A DNA stretch of 64,000 nt, from NCBI GenBank assembly GCA_029262175.1, contig JAJCZV010000011.1:1-64000 (forward strand). Direction: 5' to 3'. This document shows, in pieces, positions 33,127-42,103 of this stretch (positions within the stretch are counted from its first letter, which is position 1; each line of letters opens with the position of its first letter). The notes under the pieces were generated by a model. That model had not been told where the DNA came from and ran no database searches. It worked only from the letters and a program-made list of their open reading frames with translations. The DNA is from Gemmatimonadota bacterium. GTDB lineage: Bacteria; Gemmatimonadota; Gemmatimonadetes; Palauibacterales; Palauibacteraceae. Made by a program: the position numbers and the translations under genes.

Positions 33127-33573
33127 GTGTCCGCCCCGCTCCCCAATGTCACTGGCCTCCTGCAGTCGACGGTGGAAGACGTCGCGTCAAGATTCGGCGC
33201 CCCCCACACCGACTCCACGTCCGGTGCAGATCGTTGGATCGCCTACCAAGGCACCGCTTGGTCGCTTCGAATCCGTGCGCGGCCGTTGGCGCCCGATAGG
33301 CCCTTCCGAGTCCGATCCTGGACCATGACCTTTGACGATGGCTTGGAAACCTTCGCGGCGGCGTGCGAAGCGGTCGGTCTCGCGGTGCGAGATGCACCGG
33401 AGGCCGTCGCCGTGCGCGGGGGGGCGGCCGAGGACGCAATGCTTCGTTGTGCGCTGCCTGACGTCGGCAATGACCGCGTCTATTCGCTGACCGCCTCGAG
33501 AACACTCGGTCGGATTCGATCGATGACGGCGTTCGATGAACCGCCGGATTGGATGAGCGAGGCAGGCGCATGA
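33127..33573 (+). CDS. Protein of unknown function upstream of pilS
   Basis: A protein of 148 residues from GTG at 33127; TTG at 33115 and ATG at 33055 are in frame and the start is not decided by a clear ribosome site. No signal peptide is seen. Strand-like segments occur (RWIAYQGTAWSLRIRARPL, FRVRSWTMTFDDG), followed by a helical stretch with cysteine (ETFAAACEAVGLAV). No family is recognised. Its stop overlaps the pilS start in an ATGA, so it may be linked to pilus regulation. The 243 bases before it hold no supported gene. Confidence 0.5.
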   Translation: MSAPLPNVTGLLQSTVEDVASRFGAPHTDSTSGADRWIAYQGTAWSLRIRARPLAPDRPFRVRSWTMTFDDGLETFAAACEAVGLAVRDAPEAVAVRGGAAEDAMLRCALPDVGNDRVYSLTASRTLGRIRSMTAFDEPPDWMSEAGA

Positions 33574-35375
33574 TCCAGCGCTCCCCTCGGCAGCAGTCGG
33601 TGCTCGACGCTCGGCGGAACCAAGTCCTCTACTGGATCTATGCAGGTCGATTGACGGTCGCGCTATCGATCTACGGAGTGGCGCTTTTCCTCGGTGAAGA
33701 ACCCGCCCTCCCCGACTGGCTGAGCGGAGTGGATGCGCGACCGCTCGCTCTCGGGACTCTGCTCACGATGGTCGTCTTCACCAGCGTCTCATACTGGTGG
33801 AGTCACCGGAAGCGGAAGAACGCGTCCGAGCGGTTCCTGTACGTGCAAGCGAGCTTGGACGTGTTGCTCGTGAGCGGGATCATCTTCCTGACCGGCGGCA
33901 GCGATAGCGTCTTTCCGCCGCTGCTCTACATCGCACTGGTTTCGGGATACGCCCTGATCATGACCGTGTCGGCGGGGATCTTGATCGCGATCCTGACGGG
34001 AGCGTGTTACCTCGGCGTCGTAGCCTTTGCCTATCCCGAACAACTCGGGCTCGCGGTCGTCCTGCAAACTCTGATCTTCACGCTGGTGGCACTCGTCAGC
34101 GGGCTGATTGGCGGCCGCCTCCGTCAAGTCGGCGATCGTCTGTCCAGCCTCGAAGGGGAACTCCACCGGCTGCGTTTCGGCACCTCGGATATCCTGCGAA
34201 CGATCGAGGCCGCCGTCATCACGACGGATGAGAACGGGCGGGCGGTCTACCTCAACCCGGCTGCGGCGAGGCTGTTCGACTTGGACCCCGACGAGTGGAT
34301 CGGGCAGCCGGTATGGGAGGCGCTGTCGAGGCGGGCCCCGGGAATCGTCGAGTCGCTCGAGGACACGCTCGAGCTTCGCGAGCCAGTCCGCGCGCGCGAG
34401 ATCGAGGTCGACTCGCCCGACGAGAACGCGATCCCGTTCTCCGCGTCCACGGCGCTGCTCGAGAGAGAGGGTGCCCCGACGTTGGCCACCGTGGTGCTGC
34501 AGGATCTCCGCATGGCCCGTCAACTGGAAGAGCTCCACCTTCGCGCCAGCCGTTTGGAGGTGGTAGCGGAGTTGGCGGCCTCCCTGGCGCACGAAATCAA
34601 GAACCCGCTCGCCGCGGTCCGGAGCGCGATCGAGCAGATCGCAAATCCGGAAGCCAGCACCGAGGATCGAACGACGCTTTCCGCGCTCGTCGTCCGCGAG
34701 ACCGACCGACTCTCACGACTTCTGAGCGAGTTCAACGACTTTGCCCGCGTGAATGTGAGCGAGCGCAAACCGATCCAGCTAGACCAGATCATCGGGGAGG
34801 CGGTCGCGATCGTGGCGCAAAGCCCCGAAGCGCACGAGCGCGCCACGTTCGAGGTCGAAGTGGCCGCCGGGCTTGACGATCTTTGGGGAGATCCGGACCT
34901 TGTGCACCGGACGCTGACAAACCTGCTGCTGAATGCGGTCCAAGTTAGCGATCCTCAAGGAACCGTTACAATCCGCGTCCTCGCAGATTCGCTGCGGTCG
35001 GGATACACGCCCATTGGGTTGGGTTCGGGAATGCCAGTTCGGGTTCGGGTCATCGACGACGGTCCAGGGATTCACCCTGACGACCTCGCTCGAGTGTTTG
35101 ACCCGTTTTATACACGGCGGCAGGGGGGGAGTGGAATGGGGTTGGCGATCGCGCACCGCGCAGTTCAAGCGCACGGAGGGGCTCTTCTCGTGAGCTCCAC
35201 TCTCGGCAATGGCGCCACGTTCGCCATCATCCTACCCCGCCGAGAGCCGACCGCCCGCGAAATTTTTGACGAACGGTCCGGCGCGGAGCTTTCCGAACGC
35301 CTCGAGCCAAATACCGCTACGCACGCTTCGACGAAGCCCGCAGCCCTCGATGGCTTTGCGGATCGACTGGGATGA
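33570..35375 (+). CDS. pilS: PilS-type membrane sensor histidine kinase
   Basis: A 601-residue kinase. About six membrane segments occupy residues 23-185, the layout of PilS, which senses pilin levels within the membrane. A PAS domain follows (about 205-315). HisKA has the phospho-accepting H341 in SLAHEIKNPLAAVRSAIEQ. The ATPase domain has NLLLNAVQ (N box), DDGPGI and GSGMGLAI. ATG at 33570 overlaps the preceding stop. It lies immediately before the sigma-54 regulator, so the pair should be PilS-PilR, controlling pilA. Confidence 0.9.
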   Translation: MIQRSPRQQSVLDARRNQVLYWIYAGRLTVALSIYGVALFLGEEPALPDWLSGVDARPLALGTLLTMVVFTSVSYWWSHRKRKNASERFLYVQASLDVLLVSGIIFLTGGSDSVFPPLLYIALVSGYALIMTVSAGILIAILTGACYLGVVAFAYPEQLGLAVVLQTLIFTLVALVSGLIGGRLRQVGDRLSSLEGELHRLRFGTSDILRTIEAAVITTDENGRAVYLNPAAARLFDLDPDEWIGQPVWEALSRRAPGIVESLEDTLELREPVRAREIEVDSPDENAIPFSASTALLEREGAPTLATVVLQDLRMARQLEELHLRASRLEVVAELAASLAHEIKNPLAAVRSAIEQIANPEASTEDRTTLSALVVRETDRLSRLLSEFNDFARVNVSERKPIQLDQIIGEAVAIVAQSPEAHERATFEVEVAAGLDDLWGDPDLVHRTLTNLLLNAVQVSDPQGTVTIRVLADSLRSGYTPIGLGSGMPVRVRVIDDGPGIHPDDLARVFDPFYTRRQGGSGMGLAIAHRAVQAHGGALLVSSTLGNGATFAIILPRREPTAREIFDERSGAELSERLEPNTATHASTKPAALDGFADRLG

Positions 35376-35429
35376 TGACTAGCAGCGCCGCGGTCCAACC
35401 GCGCGCAAGCTACGGGAGGAGTTTGACTC

Positions 35430-36797
35430 ATGAGTGATAGGCCGAAAGTTCTGGTCATCGATGACGAGCAGGGCATCATCGAGACGCTGAGCATACTTCT
35501 CAAGAACGAAGGGTTTGAGGTGCTGTCGGCGCTCTCTGGCTCGGAGGGGCTCGAACGTTTCGCGGAGATGCACCCCGACCTGGTGCTCACAGACGTTCGG
35601 ATGCCGAAGGTAAGCGGCGTCGACGTCCTCGAGGCCATTCGCGAGCAGGATCCGACGACGCCCGTCGTGCTCATGACTGCCCAGGCATCGCTCCAGTCCG
35701 CGATCCAGGCGGTCAACCTCGGCGCCACTCACTACGTGCAGAAGCCGTTTTCGAACGATGAGCTCGTCACGATTTTGCGTCGATCGCTTCATATCGGCCG
35801 CGTCGAACGCGAGAACGTCAAACTCAAGAAGGAAATCCGGAAGTCTCGCTCGCGGGACATGGTCAGCCCCATCGGAGCGAGCCCGGAGTTCCGCAAGGCT
35901 CTTGAACTCGCGGAGTCGGTCGCCGGAAGCGATTCCACGATCCTCATCCGTGGCGAAAGCGGCTCGGGTAAAGAAGTCTTTGCTCGATACATCCACGAGC
36001 TTTCCGAGCGTTCCGACGCACACTTCCTGTCCCTGAACTGTGCCGCACTGCCGGAAGGGCTCTTGGAGTCGGAGCTGTTTGGGCACGTAAAGGGGTCGTT
36101 CACCGGTGCCGTGCGGGATAAAGAGGGACTGTTTGTGGCCGCGTCGGGCGGGAGCTTCTTCCTCGACGAAGTGGGAGAGATGGTTCCCTCGACACAGGTC
36201 AAGCTTCTAAGGGTGCTTCAAGAGCGTGAAGTGATCCCGGTCGGTTCGACCAAGGCGGTCCAGGTCGATGTTCGACTGATTGCGGCGACCAATCGCGATC
36301 TTGAACGCGACATCGAGCAGGGTCGCTTTCGAAGCGATCTGTACTATCGACTCAACGTGATTTCGTGTGAGCTGCCGCCGCTTCGCAATCGGGTGGATGA
36401 TATCCCGTTGCTAGCCGAACACTTCTTGACTCGGGAAGTGGAGCGAACGGGGGACAAGCCAAGAAAGCTGTCGGACGAACTGCTTCGGATACTCCAGGAG
36501 TACCAGTGGCCAGGAAACGTCCGTGAGCTCGAGAATGTGATCGAGCGAGCGCTCGTGTTGAGCAGTGGCAGCACGATTCGAGAGGAATCGCTACCGCCAC
36601 GGCTGCGAGAACAGCCGGTGACGCCCCTGATCCAGGATGCGCCGCCTGCCAACCCGACTCTGGAGGTGATTGAACGGGCGTACATCGAGCATGTTCTCCG
36701 AGCCGAGAACGGGAACAAAAGTCGGGCTGCAGAAGTGTTGGGAATCGATCCCAGCACCCTTTATCGCAAGATCAAGAGATATCAGCTGGACATCTAG
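35430..36797 (+). CDS. pilR: PilR-type sigma-54-dependent response regulator
   Basis: A 455-residue NtrC-family activator. The receiver domain has DDE (11-13), the phosphorylated D55 in LVLTDVRMP and K105 in VQKPF. The AAA+ domain has Walker A GESGSGKE (175-182), the sigma-54-contact loop GSFTGA (222-227) and an R-finger region. A Fis-type helix-turn-helix lies at the end (NKSRAAEVLGIDPSTLYRKI). It follows pilS by 54 bases and precedes pilA, whose upstream region has a sigma-54-like element, matching the known PilR-pilA logic. Confidence 0.92.
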   Translation: MSDRPKVLVIDDEQGIIETLSILLKNEGFEVLSALSGSEGLERFAEMHPDLVLTDVRMPKVSGVDVLEAIREQDPTTPVVLMTAQASLQSAIQAVNLGATHYVQKPFSNDELVTILRRSLHIGRVERENVKLKKEIRKSRSRDMVSPIGASPEFRKALELAESVAGSDSTILIRGESGSGKEVFARYIHELSERSDAHFLSLNCAALPEGLLESELFGHVKGSFTGAVRDKEGLFVAASGGSFFLDEVGEMVPSTQVKLLRVLQEREVIPVGSTKAVQVDVRLIAATNRDLERDIEQGRFRSDLYYRLNVISCELPPLRNRVDDIPLLAEHFLTREVERTGDKPRKLSDELLRILQEYQWPGNVRELENVIERALVLSSGSTIREESLPPRLREQPVTPLIQDAPPANPTLEVIERAYIEHVLRAENGNKSRAAEVLGIDPSTLYRKIKRYQLDI

Positions 36798-36962
36798 CCC
36801 GCGGCGGAAAACCCCGCCCTTCCGCGCGATTCGCGCCTTGGCAGACGAGAGGCGATTTCGTGCATCCTGCAAGGGGAAGGACCGGCTGGCTCACGCGCGA
36901 CGGCGCGCTGCACACCTCCCAATCCCTCGCTTTCCAACCACTTAAGGCGACCACGCGGAGCG

Positions 36963-36978
36963 GGGCACACGCCCTGCC
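36963..36978 (+). promoter_or_regulatory. Candidate sigma-54 promoter of pilA
   Basis: GGGCAC (36963-36968), five bases, then CTGCC (36974-36978): five of six match the -24 TGGCAC, the -12 core TGC matches TTGCA, and the invariant GG and GC are separated by exactly 10 bases. It lies about 100 bases upstream of the pilA ATG. A weaker GG-N10-GC occurs earlier in the same 280-base spacer. Confidence 0.5.
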
Positions 36979-37077
36979 ATTTCAGGCCACTGCGTGAGGC
37001 GGAGTCTACCACTATCGGCGGCTCCGATGCTCGGAAATATCGCCCCGGGTATCAACCAAAAGTAAAGCGAGGGACAG

Positions 37078-37488
37078 ATGAAGAACGAAAAAGGTTTCAC
37101 GCTGATTGAGCTGCTGATCGTTGTCGTGATTATCGGCATTCTTGCCGCAATCGCGATCCCGCAGTTCGCCAGCACGAAGGAGAAGGCGTTTGATGCAGGC
37201 GCGAAGAGCGATCTTCGTAACCTCATGACGGCTGAAGAGGCATACTTCTCCGACTTCCAGGCCTATACTGGAGCAACGATTACGGCCGGTGGTACCGGAG
37301 ATCTCGATGGTGACGGTAACGCGGACTTCCAGGCTAGCCAGAGCGTTTCGCTCCAGGGCACGGCTTATACCGACGGTTACCAGATCACGGCTCAGCATGC
37401 CAGCTCGAACAAAGCGTGGTGTGTGAACTCGTCGGCCTCAAGCGCTTCGGGTGCCGTCGGTCAGATTGTCCAGAACACCAGCTGCTAA
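37078..37488 (+). CDS. pilA: Type IV major pilin PilA
   Basis: A 136-residue prepilin with the short leader MKNEKG and mature start FTLIELLIVVVIIGILAAIAI, with Glu at +5. This is the most canonical pilin N-terminus in the window. The globular domain has a DLDGDGNADFQ loop resembling a calcium-binding turn and two cysteines (WCVNS and the final NTSC) that would close a C-terminal disulfide loop. GAGGGA precedes the ATG. It is a monocistronic unit ending at a strong terminator and preceded by a sigma-54-like element, as expected for an abundant, PilSR-controlled subunit. Confidence 0.95.
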   Translation: MKNEKGFTLIELLIVVVIIGILAAIAIPQFASTKEKAFDAGAKSDLRNLMTAEEAYFSDFQAYTGATITAGGTGDLDGDGNADFQASQSVSLQGTAYTDGYQITAQHASSNKAWCVNSSASSASGAVGQIVQNTSC

Positions 37489-37520
37489 GGTCTGCCTTAG
37501 CGTAAAGCCCTTCGGGGCCA

Positions 37521-37555
37521 AAAAGGGCGCGGCATCTGCCGCGCCCTTTTTTTTT
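37521..37555 (+). terminator. Strong intrinsic terminator of pilA
   Basis: A GC-rich stem, aaaagggcgcggc paired with gccgcgccctttt around a 4-base loop, followed by an uninterrupted run of nine T on the coding strand. Confidence 0.95.
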
Positions 37556-37627
37556 GTTTGGTATCTCGGCTCCAGACGGCGTATCGTGCGCCGCGAGGGG
37601 TAAAAGGGGTGGCGCGGGGAAGGGGGC

Positions 37628-40045
37628 GTGGACGTGGAGAGGCGTAGGGTCGCTGAGCTGGTGCCTGTCGCGATTTTGATCGCGGTCGGCGCGGCGTACT
37701 TGTGGGAGATCGCGTCGCTCCACGGGATCCCGATCGCTCGCGACGTCCAGATGTTCTTCGTGCCTCAGAAGCGGCTTCTGTGGGAGGCGTACCAGGCACG
37801 CGAGATCCCTCTGTGGACCCCCTACATCGGTACGGGCGCGCCGTTTTTGGCGAACGTCCAGTCGGGCTTCTTCTATCCTCCCCACTGGCTCTACGCCTTC
37901 CTTCCGTTCTACGCGGCGTTCGATCTCCTCATCGTTTTTCATTTTGTATTGGGCGGAATCTTCGCGTTTCTGCTTTGCCGGCGACTCGGTCTCGGGCCCA
38001 CCGCGGCGTACGTCGGCGCGGCGACGTGGATGTTGGGCGGATACTTCGCGTCGCTCCTCAACCTGCTGAATGCCCTGCAAGCAGGAGCGTGGACCCCCGG
38101 CATCGCCTGGGCCGCGCTGCGGGCCGTTCAGGCCCCGGGACGCGGGCCAACGGCGGTACTCGTCCTCGTCGGAGTCTGTGCTGCGCTGGCCGGCGAACCG
38201 CAATCCGTTTTGCTGACGATCTTCTGCACAACCTTGATCGTCAGCCTTTGGTGCATCCGCGAACGACCTTCGCGCGGAAGTCTCTGGGGAGGCGCTCGGG
38301 CCTATGTCGTCGCCGGCTTTTTCATCCTCGGGCTCGTGATGGCGCAGGCGCTCCCGACGCTCGAGTTTCTTCGCGATTCGGGTCGAGGCGGAGGTCTGAG
38401 TCTGGAACAAGCCGCCGCTTTCGATCTCAAGCCGGAACGTCTGATCTACCTCCTGGTGCCGACCGATTTTCGCGACCCCGACTACGCCTTCGGTCTTCGG
38501 TCGATCATCGGAAGGGGCGATCCATGGCTTTTCTCGATCTATCTGGGCGCCCTTTTTCCGCTGTTCTTCGCCCTGGCGTTTCGAGGGCGCCGAAGACTGG
38601 AGACGGTCACGTGGACCGTTGCAGCGTGTTCGGCGCTGTTGATCGGATTGGGGGATCACACACCGATCTTCCCGTGGCTGTTCGAGCGGATCCCCGGTCT
38701 GGGCGCGTTTCGCTTCCCCGAGAAGTACTTCCTCGTGATCGCGTTCGCGGCGATGCTGATCGCGGCGTTCGGCATGGAAGAGGCGCTTACGCGGCGCCGT
38801 CGCAGGGGCGACCTGGCCTTGTCGCTTTGCTACGTGGCGGTCCCGTTGGGGCTACTCGCGTTCGTGCACCTGCGTTTCGAAGAAGTGCGACGGTGGGCTC
38901 TGGCGTTTGGGAATGCCCGCATGGCGGACGACTACTCGTTCGCCTTCGGGCTCTGGAACCAGAATCTGTGGAAGCTGGCGGTGTTCGCCACATTGGGCGT
39001 CGGTCTGGTCTGGATCTACCGTCGCGAAAAGATCTCTCCGCGTTGGTTCGGCCTCAGTTTGTGCGCCCTGGTTTCTGCGGATCTTGCCGTTGCACACCGT
39101 CATCTCAATCCGGTGGTGTCCGTCGACTTCTATGATACCGAGCCGGCAATTTTCAACGTGATCCCGATCGAAGATGTGCGTCGCGACTACCGATATCGAT
39201 CCAGTCGTTTCGACCAGTTGTCTGGAACCCTGCCCGTATTGGCCAACGTCCCGCTCGAACCACAGAAGTGGTACTGGCAACAGATCGTGGGGCCAAACGT
39301 CGGCCAGCCCTGGCGGATCCTGCAGCAGGACGCTTGGGACGCGATCAAGCTGAGTCGTACCGAGGACGAGCGGCAATTGCATCGGGTCCTCGATCCGGCT
39401 CGCCGCTGGAAGCTCCTTCAGCTCCAGAGCGTTCGATATGTGCACAGCATCTTGGGGGTCGAGTCCGCCGGATTCGCTCGCGAGATCCCGCTCGATTCGC
39501 TCGCCGGTCATCTCTACGAACTCGAAGACCCATTACCGCGGGCCTACGTGGTGCCGAACGCGGTGTTCGCGGGCGACCAAACGGAGGCGATCAACCAAGT
39601 CCTCGCGGCGGACTTCGATCTGCGGGCTTCTGTCGTGATCACCGACTCCACCAGAGCTTCGCGTCGCGCAGAACCAGCTCATGTACAGGAGCAGGGGCGA
39701 TCATTCCCGGGCGCGACGATCGTCGATGCTTCTGCAAACCGCGTGCAGGTGAGCGTCGATGAACCGTCTTCGGGCTACGTCGTACTTACAGATTCATACT
39801 ATCCCGGCTGGACCGCGGAGGTAGACGGTGTGGCTCGCGACATCGAGCTGGCCAACTATTTCTTTCGAGCCGTGTCTGTCGAGCCGGGCGACCGCGAGGT
39901 CGTTTTCACCTATCGATCTCCCGCGTTCGACCGAGGGACTCGGTTGAGTTTCCTCTGGCTGATTCTCGGCCTCTCTTTGTGGGTCTTCCTCGCTCTTCGG
40001 GAGCGCATGCGGTCGACGAAATCGCTGGATACGGGCGCCGCTTGA
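37628..40045 (+). CDS. YfhO-family polytopic membrane protein, candidate pilin glycosyltransferase
   Basis: An 805-residue protein with about 12-14 membrane segments and a C-terminal soluble region. The early motif RDVQMFFVPQKRLLWEAYQ followed by PLWTPYIGTGAPFLAN is typical of YfhO/GT-C-like proteins, with an aspartate-bearing first extracytoplasmic loop. The C-terminal SGYVVLTDSYYPGWTAEVDG and VFTYRSPAF are hallmark YfhO segments. Bacillus YfhO acts in glycosylation of cell-envelope polymers. Its location between pilA and the second pseudopilin set suggests pilin or envelope glycosylation (inference). GTG at 37628 is taken; GTG at 37634 has better spacing from AGGGGG. Confidence 0.85.
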   Translation: MDVERRRVAELVPVAILIAVGAAYLWEIASLHGIPIARDVQMFFVPQKRLLWEAYQAREIPLWTPYIGTGAPFLANVQSGFFYPPHWLYAFLPFYAAFDLLIVFHFVLGGIFAFLLCRRLGLGPTAAYVGAATWMLGGYFASLLNLLNALQAGAWTPGIAWAALRAVQAPGRGPTAVLVLVGVCAALAGEPQSVLLTIFCTTLIVSLWCIRERPSRGSLWGGARAYVVAGFFILGLVMAQALPTLEFLRDSGRGGGLSLEQAAAFDLKPERLIYLLVPTDFRDPDYAFGLRSIIGRGDPWLFSIYLGALFPLFFALAFRGRRRLETVTWTVAACSALLIGLGDHTPIFPWLFERIPGLGAFRFPEKYFLVIAFAAMLIAAFGMEEALTRRRRRGDLALSLCYVAVPLGLLAFVHLRFEEVRRWALAFGNARMADDYSFAFGLWNQNLWKLAVFATLGVGLVWIYRREKISPRWFGLSLCALVSADLAVAHRHLNPVVSVDFYDTEPAIFNVIPIEDVRRDYRYRSSRFDQLSGTLPVLANVPLEPQKWYWQQIVGPNVGQPWRILQQDAWDAIKLSRTEDERQLHRVLDPARRWKLLQLQSVRYVHSILGVESAGFAREIPLDSLAGHLYELEDPLPRAYVVPNAVFAGDQTEAINQVLAADFDLRASVVITDSTRASRRAEPAHVQEQGRSFPGATIVDASANRVQVSVDEPSSGYVVLTDSYYPGWTAEVDGVARDIELANYFFRAVSVEPGDREVVFTYRSPAFDRGTRLSFLWLILGLSLWVFLALRERMRSTKSLDTGAA

Positions 40046-40093
40046 TAACGGGTTGAGGGGAAGCCGGACGTCTACGGGTCCTGAGCGGATCGC

Positions 40094-40591
40094 ATGGTTC
40101 CCCCCATGGTCGGAGGCCCCGTTATCGAAATCTCCAAGCTGCAGCCGCACTCGGAGTCCCGGAGGTTGCACATCCGCGGCTTCACGTTGGTCGAACTCCT
40201 GGTGGTCATCGCTCTCTTAGGTGGCCTGCTCGCCGCAGCCCTCGCCTGGGATGTCGTCGATCGTTGGAGTCTCGTCCGAGCGACCCGTTTGGCGGAGTCG
40301 CAGCTGAGCCGCGCGCGCCTACATGCCCTTTCCGGGCGCCGAAAGACGGAGGTGCGGTCCAACGGACAGTGGCTCGAGCTCTGGGAGTCGGGGAGCGGTC
40401 TTGTAGCTCGATTGGATCTCGGGACCACCGCCGGACTTGCCGACTCCATCCGTCTTCGCCCCGCCGTGATTCGATTCAACGCCCGCGGGCACGGCTCGCC
40501 GGGCAGTCTGTACTTGTACCGCGGTCGTCGCGGAATGCGGGTGATCAGCAATTTCCTCGGGCGGGTCCGATCGGTCCCGTTTCGGACGTGA
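40094..40591 (+). CDS. Second minor pseudopilin set: FimT/GspH-like
   Basis: A 165-residue prepilin with leader ending HIRG and mature start FTLVELLVVIALLGGLLAAALA (Glu at +5). The following region (RLAESQLSRARLHALSGRR) is the helix extension usual in GspH/FimT. The globular part has many basic residues (RGRRGMRVISNFLGRVRS), which could favour DNA binding, as for competence-linked FimT. It opens a second pseudopilin cluster parallel to the one at 28.8 kb. The next 283 bases contain no supported gene. Confidence 0.85.
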   Translation: MVPPMVGGPVIEISKLQPHSESRRLHIRGFTLVELLVVIALLGGLLAAALAWDVVDRWSLVRATRLAESQLSRARLHALSGRRKTEVRSNGQWLELWESGSGLVARLDLGTTAGLADSIRLRPAVIRFNARGHGSPGSLYLYRGRRGMRVISNFLGRVRSVPFRT

Positions 40592-40874
40592 GTCGGGCGC
40601 GAAGACCTGCAACCCAGTGCCGCCGTGTCGCCGCCTCGAGCGCCGAATCGCTGGATCGGGCCATTGGCCCCGACATCCGCACAAAGGTCACGGTCTGCAC
40701 ATGTCTGAAAACATTTCCCTATCGAGGGGACCCCGATCCGGTCAAAGACCAATCCTCAAATGGTCTTACGATCGGGCGTCGATCTTGCCCAAACAGCACC
40801 GAGCACGGACCCGAAAAAAGCGGCGACAAGCAGCTTCCAAGTACCGAAGCCGCCTCGGACGCTACCTGAGGAAA

Positions 40875-41282
40875 ATGACCACACTCCGGACCACCAGACG
40901 CGCGTTTGATCATGGCCAAGCCGGATTCGGCTTGATCGAGGTCATGGCGGCCGTCGTGGTGACGACGGTGGGGGTCTTCGCAGCGGCCAGCGGGTTCCTG
41001 GCCATCTACTCCGAATCGACCCGGTCGAGCGTCGATACCGACCGTGCGCTCGCGGCGAGAAGTGCTCTCGAGCGATCCGCGCGGACGCCGTTTGCCACGC
41101 TTCAAGGTGGGCAGGCGACGGTCTCGTTCGGCGCGCGTCGCTACCTCGTGACGGAGACGGTCGCCGCACTCGGGTCGCGACTCAAGAGCGTTCGCGTCGA
41201 CGTGACGGCACCCGGCAGTTCGACGCCGGTGACCTTCGAGTCGCGCGTGGTCGCGACCCGTCCTCTACCGGTCGCGCCATGA
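40875..41282 (+). CDS. Second minor pseudopilin set: PilV-like
   Basis: A 135-residue prepilin with leader ending GQAG and mature start FGLIEVMAAVVVTTVGVFAA, where Gly replaces Thr at +2 and Glu is kept at +5. ATG at 40875 follows GAGGAAA and gives a 19-residue leader; the longer upstream frame is arginine-rich and is not used. The globular part is short and strand-rich. Its stop overlaps the next start in an ATGA. Confidence 0.82.
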   Translation: MTTLRTTRRAFDHGQAGFGLIEVMAAVVVTTVGVFAAASGFLAIYSESTRSSVDTDRALAARSALERSARTPFATLQGGQATVSFGARRYLVTETVAALGSRLKSVRVDVTAPGSSTPVTFESRVVATRPLPVAP

Positions 41283-42103
41283 CGTCCCGCACGACTGCCG
41301 GGTTCACCGTCGTCGAGGTCCTGGTGGCGATCGCCATTGCCGGCCTCCTGAGCACCGTACTCGTGAGCACGGTATCGACTCAGAATCGCCGCCAGTCCCA
41401 ACAGGACGACGCCCAACTCATCGAGCAAACCACGCGCGTGATCGCCGACGGTTTGGTGCCGGAGATCCGGGCAGCCGGCCCGCGAGACATCATCCAAGCC
41501 GCACCGGACCGCTTCGTGGTTCGTACCGACATCGCTCGCGCACTGGTGTGCGCCACGCTCCCCGGCGGAGTGGTCGATCTCTTTGTCTATGACTCGATCC
41601 CCGGCGTCAACGTTCCGCGCGCTTTTCGTGGGACCGCGGTCTCGGGGCCGTATGACACGCCCTTCACTTATGCGGACGGTTTCCAGCCTACAGCGAGCCC
41701 TTCGCCCGCTGCGGCAGCCACCTGCCGCGCGAACGGATCTGACAGCGCGGGCGTCGCTCCGAGTTCAGCGTTCCAGCGGACCCAGGGTTGGTCGGCCGGG
41801 TTCGCCTCTGCGCCGATCCACGGCTCCATCGTGCGGACCTACGGTTCGCTCAGCTATTCCGTGGTTCCAAGCACGACCTTGCCGGGGAATCTCGCAATCC
41901 GGCGCAATTTGCAGGAGTTCGCGACGCCGCTCGCACCGGGTGCCGCGTTCGAATACGTGCTGGCGAACGGCACGGTCGTACCCAGCGTAGGGCCCGGCAA
42001 TCTGGCCAACGTTCGCGTCGTACGGCTGATCACGACCGCCGTTGGGCGGACGCCGGGGACATCTGGGCGATCCGTGGTACACGAAATGCCGCTGCGGAAC
42101 TGA
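41279..42103 (+). CDS. Second minor pseudopilin set: PilW-like
   Basis: A 274-residue prepilin with leader MTSRTTAG and mature start FTVVEVLVAIAIAGLLSTVL (Glu at +5). The region after the helix (QTTRVIADGLVPEIRAAGPRD) and the length are PilW-like. Two cysteines (LVCATL, ATCRAN) could form a disulfide in the globular domain. It is the last gene of the second cluster; pilM begins 169 bases later behind its own promoter candidate. Confidence 0.82.
   Translation: MTSRTTAGFTVVEVLVAIAIAGLLSTVLVSTVSTQNRRQSQQDDAQLIEQTTRVIADGLVPEIRAAGPRDIIQAAPDRFVVRTDIARALVCATLPGGVVDLFVYDSIPGVNVPRAFRGTAVSGPYDTPFTYADGFQPTASPSPAAAATCRANGSDSAGVAPSSAFQRTQGWSAGFASAPIHGSIVRTYGSLSYSVVPSTTLPGNLAIRRNLQEFATPLAPGAAFEYVLANGTVVPSVGPGNLANVRVVRLITTAVGRTPGTSGRSVVHEMPLRN

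Noticed and set aside
37385..38659. 424-residue minus-strand frame covering the pilA terminator and YfhO start
   Set aside because: It would cross a strong terminator and has no recognisable features; it is the complement of a membrane protein gene.
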